Position numbers and translations under genes: made by a program. A DNA stretch of 35,477 nucleotides from a virus, in the IMG/VR virus record IMGVR_UViG_3300017917_003478, positions 1 to 35,477 of that record, one strand, 5' to 3'. Shown here in pieces: positions 33,197 to 35,477 of the stretch (within the stretch, counting starts at the first letter, position 1; each line of letters begins with the position of its first letter). Under the pieces are notes generated by a model. It was not told the origin of the DNA and did no database searches. It saw only the letters and a program-made list of their open reading frames with translations.

Positions 33197-33204
33197 TATT
33201 TATA
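33197..33204 (+). promoter_or_regulatory. TATTTATA intergenic motif, candidate late promoter element
   Basis: Copy 8 of 8, 6 bases after the portal stop and 27 bases before ATG 33232. Its flanks (ATAATATTTATAATTAG) closely match copy 1. Confidence 0.4.
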
Positions 33205-33231
33205 ATTAGTATTTAACTATTTACCATATAA

Positions 33232-34092
33232 ATGGCACAAATCAAACATAACAAGTACAAAAACACTGGTATATTATTTGAACTTTTAGTGAGAAAAATT
33301 ACAGCTGATACTATGTCTAATCAAGACTCTAAAGCTGTTAATTTAATTAAAAAATTCTTTGTTAATAGTGAATTAGCAAAAGAAAACAAAATGTACCAAA
33401 CTATATCTAAAGCTCATAATATTAATGAGACTAAAGCTGAGACTATTATTTCAACTATATTAGAAATTAATAAAACTTTAGATAAAGATAAACTAGCTAA
33501 AGAAAAATATAATCTTATAAAAGAAATTAAAAATAATTTTGATTTAGATGATTTTTTCAAAGCTAAAATTTCTAACTATAAATTACTTTCCTCTACTTAT
33601 ACTCTATTAGAAGCTAGTGCTTCTCCTGTTAAAAATTTAGAAACTATTATTAATTCTAAATTAAATATTATAGAGAATATTACTTTACCTGCAGTTTCAA
33701 CTGAGTTATCTCCTATGATAACTGAATTTCAAGATTTAGATAAAGGTACTAGAGCTTTAGTTTATAAATTAATGTTAGAAAAATTTAATACTAAATTTGA
33801 TAAATTATCAAGTGAAAAAAAAAGAGTATTAAAAGAGTATATTGTTAATATTACTGATACTACTAAATTAAAATCTTTTGTTGATACTAGCTTTACTTCA
33901 CTTAAAGAATCTTTATTAAAAGTTCTACCTCAAATTGAAGACGCTACAGCAAAAATTAAAGTTAATGAAGCTATTAATTTAATAACCCCAGTCTTAGAAT
34001 CTAAAAAATTAAAAGACGAACATATAGTTTCTTTATTACAGTATCAAGAGTTACATGATGAGTTAAATAAAATTCATAATGGAAAAAAGTAA
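33232..34092 (+). CDS. Helical head-assembly protein downstream of portal, function unknown
   Basis: 286 residues, almost wholly helical and Lys/Leu/Ile-rich. The start KHNKYKNTGILFELLVRKIT is a block I recall as conserved next to portal genes in environmental T4-related phages. No catalytic or metal motif, and no LIxE tag. It overlaps the next tagged gene by 14 bases, so translation is probably coupled. Core, scaffold or chaperone roles in head assembly are all possible from position; T4 gp21 and gp22 equivalence is not shown by motif. Confidence 0.6.
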   Translation: MAQIKHNKYKNTGILFELLVRKITADTMSNQDSKAVNLIKKFFVNSELAKENKMYQTISKAHNINETKAETIISTILEINKTLDKDKLAKEKYNLIKEIKNNFDLDDFFKAKISNYKLLSSTYTLLEASASPVKNLETIINSKLNIIENITLPAVSTELSPMITEFQDLDKGTRALVYKLMLEKFNTKFDKLSSEKKRVLKEYIVNITDTTKLKSFVDTSFTSLKESLLKVLPQIEDATAKIKVNEAINLITPVLESKKLKDEHIVSLLQYQELHDELNKIHNGKK

Positions 34093-34642
34093 ATTAAAAG
34101 AATTAGTTAAACAAGTATTTACAGAATACTTAGATGAAATGTCTACATCAGGTGGTGCAGGCGCATATTTAACTAAATACGCTTTTAAACCTAAAGATTT
34201 AGATGAAGCTGTAGCTTACTCTACACCTAAAGCTTTTAATAAAACTTCTAAAAAAGAACAAAACACTCCTGCAGGATTTGAAAAAATGCCTAAATCAGGA
34301 AAAGCTTATACTGACATAGGGTACAAACAAGTAAAACTATCAGATAGATTAAATTCAAAAGATTTATGGGCTGGAGAACATCTTAATGAAGCTAGATATA
34401 GTACTTTTAAAAAAGAAGTAAAAACAAGAACTCCTCAACAGCAATTACATGAAGGGGTTAAAGCTATTCAACGTAGATTAGATGAAATCAATAGAATAGT
34501 AGAATTTACTACTAGAATGAAAGCTGAATTGAAAGAAAGTGATGAAGGAGTAATGTATTTAGAACGTACTAAAAAATCACTAAATAAAATTAACGAAAAA
34601 ATTCAAGAAATTAATATTAAAATCAACAATTTAACCGAGTAA
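34079..34642 (+). CDS. Tagged head/core protein with coiled coil
   Basis: 187 residues. MEKSKLKELVKQVFTEYLDE is the shared leader, with L-D-E at 18-20 directly before STSGGAGAYLTKYAFKPK, a Gly/Ser-rich opening that would become a new N-terminus after cleavage. LNE (102-104) and LHE (123-125) bracket the start of a C-terminal coiled coil (RRLDEINRIVEFTTRMKAEL). Composition and position among portal and head genes suggest a prohead core or internal protein. Overlaps the genes on both sides (14 bases, then 1 base). No T4 counterpart can be named. Confidence 0.6.
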   Translation: MEKSKLKELVKQVFTEYLDEMSTSGGAGAYLTKYAFKPKDLDEAVAYSTPKAFNKTSKKEQNTPAGFEKMPKSGKAYTDIGYKQVKLSDRLNSKDLWAGEHLNEARYSTFKKEVKTRTPQQQLHEGVKAIQRRLDEINRIVEFTTRMKAELKESDEGVMYLERTKKSLNKINEKIQEINIKINNLTE

Positions 34643-34788
34643 TGGTAGCAAAAGTTAAATCAGCTTCAACAGTTGTAAAAGTAGACAAACCAAAAGTTTC
34701 TAGACCAGGTGTTCATGCAAAAAGTAAAACATCTAAATTAAAAAGTTCTAAAAATTATAAAAAATTATATAGAGGACAAGGAAAATAA
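34642..34788 (+). CDS. Very basic 48-residue protein
   Basis: ATG 34642 overlaps the previous stop by one base (TAATG); TAA at 34786-34788. About a third of the residues are Lys or Arg, with a C-terminal SKNYKKLYRGQGK. The composition suggests nucleic-acid binding or a packaged basic peptide. I recall similar short basic proteins before capsid genes in environmental phages. No fold assigned. Confidence 0.6.
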   Translation: MVAKVKSASTVVKVDKPKVSRPGVHAKSKTSKLKSSKNYKKLYRGQGK

Positions 34789-34794
34789 TATACC

Positions 34795-35477
34795 ATGACA
34801 GTACAAAATTTATACACTAAATACCTAAACGGTGAGATAACTAAACAAAAGTTTCTTTACGAGGTTCGTAGAGACCAAAATCTTACCATGATATCACCTA
34901 GCAACTCTTTTGATGATGTTGTTAAGATATTAAAAAATAAATCTATCATTTCTGAAAAAGCAGCTAAAGAATCAACTGGTAAACAAGAAGTAGATATTAT
35001 AGCTAAAACTATTGATATGGTTAACCCATATGAATATAATAGAGGTATGGAGTATGAATTAAACATCATGGATGTACCTGCTACTTCAGGAGATTTATCA
35101 GAAGAAAACATACTTAAAGCTCAGAAAAAAGTATTAGCTAACTTAACTAAAAACCCACAATATTATTGTGAAAAAGTTCATGGTAAAGGTGAAGTGAGTG
35201 AAGATTGGGTTGAAGCTACTAAAAAAGAAATCGATAAGATTGGTAAAGGTAAATCTAAAATGATTAGAGAAGGATTAGAAGAAGCTACTGATACCGAAGC
35301 TGATAAAGACATGGTTCGTAAATTAATGGCTATGTATGAAACTGAACCTTCTAAATTTGAAAGAGTATATAAACAAGCCCAAGTTCAAGCTGAAACATCT
35401 GAAGATGTTAAATTTAAACATATATTAAGTTTATTTGATCGAGCAAAAGCAGCAGCTTTACAAAGTTTAGCTAATCA
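34795..35477 (+). CDS. Head-assembly protein, 3' end cut off by window edge
   Basis: Open from ATG 34795 to the window end: 227 codons, no stop. MTVQNLYTKYLNGEITKQKF and YEVRRDQNLTMI open a helical domain; SFDDVVKILKNKSIIS and MVNPYEYNRGMEYELNIM follow. KSKMIREGLEEA near 154-165 is another internal tag-like segment (I-R-E), after which a Lys/Glu/Ala-rich helical region begins. This fits a prohead scaffold/core or protease-associated protein, located where T4-like phages keep gp67/68/21/22. No protease catalytic residues are visible in the part present. The identity depends on the missing 3' end. Confidence 0.6.
   Translation, partial: MTVQNLYTKYLNGEITKQKFLYEVRRDQNLTMISPSNSFDDVVKILKNKSIISEKAAKESTGKQEVDIIAKTIDMVNPYEYNRGMEYELNIMDVPATSGDLSEENILKAQKKVLANLTKNPQYYCEKVHGKGEVSEDWVEATKKEIDKIGKGKSKMIREGLEEATDTEADKDMVRKLMAMYETEPSKFERVYKQAQVQAETSEDVKFKHILSLFDRAKAAALQSLAN

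Noticed and set aside
34857-35111. 84-residue reverse-strand open frame
   Set aside because: The + strand frame from 34795 is open to the window end and has a proper head-protein-like sequence; the reverse frame is a shadow.
1-35477. Alternative genetic code with TGA or TAG reassigned
   Set aside because: All recognised families read through at full length under the standard code, tryptophan is encoded by TGG, and two genes end at TAG; absence of TGA stops is better explained as bias.

Overview
This window is a contiguous piece of a tailed double-stranded DNA phage genome. It is AT-rich (roughly 30% G+C by eye, not counted). All 40 coding regions I accept lie on the + strand, packed with short gaps or small overlaps, and no tRNA, rRNA, insertion sequence or CRISPR array was seen. 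The large terminase (29635-31230) and portal (31262-33190) carry motifs of the T4 gp17 and gp20 families, so a T4-related, probably contractile-tailed lineage is the best guess. Host evidence is indirect: SprB-like adhesin repeats in a tail fibre and A-rich, Shine-Dalgarno-poor start regions both fit a Bacteroidota (Flavobacteriia-like) host. No stretch over 300 bases lacks a gene; the largest gap is 118 bases.

Layout. (1) 1-9140: tail and receptor-binding proteins, rich in Ser/Thr/Gly/Asn, plus a nucleotidyltransferase-fold protein. The first gene runs in from the left edge. (2) 9179-11525: a GIY-YIG-type nuclease, a 51-residue protein, a zinc-finger/TOPRIM primase and a RecB/Cas4-type PD-(D/E)XK nuclease. 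(3) 11549-20486: twelve closely packed genes for unrelated enzymes and modular proteins (P-loop kinase, HxGH nucleotidyltransferase fused to a zincin, HAD nucleotidase, zinc ribbon, cupin, nuclease-like protein). Many share a short amphipathic N-terminal segment of the form K-x-L-I-[RK]-E. (4) 20487-21960: an FAD-dependent dehydrogenase gene flanked by two hairpin structures. (5) 21987-28125: a MoxR-type AAA+ ATPase and VWA/metallopeptidase module with an unknown partner, a second nucleotidyltransferase-fold protein, small genes and a NadR-like P-loop protein. (6) 28160-35477: the packaging and head-assembly block: an acidic virion-type protein, terminase, portal, and assembly proteins running off the right edge.

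The most interesting reading is that region 3, with genes 28160-29617 and 34079-34642, encodes a set of internal virion cargo proteins. The shared N-terminal segment resembles in position and character the capsid-targeting sequences of T4 internal proteins, and it contains the (L/I)-x-E pattern that the T4 prohead protease cuts after. The same segment recurs inside two multidomain proteins, and LNE or LHE tripeptides sit at several apparent domain borders and at the portal C-terminus. If right, this phage packages and trims a large toolkit of enzymes for delivery into the host. This is inference from pattern, not proof.

Two kinds of gene start context are visible. Eight intergenic copies of ATATTTAT, often abutting the upstream stop codon, mostly precede structural or head genes. 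Seven genes, mostly non-structural, start in the context GTTATG after an A-rich stretch.
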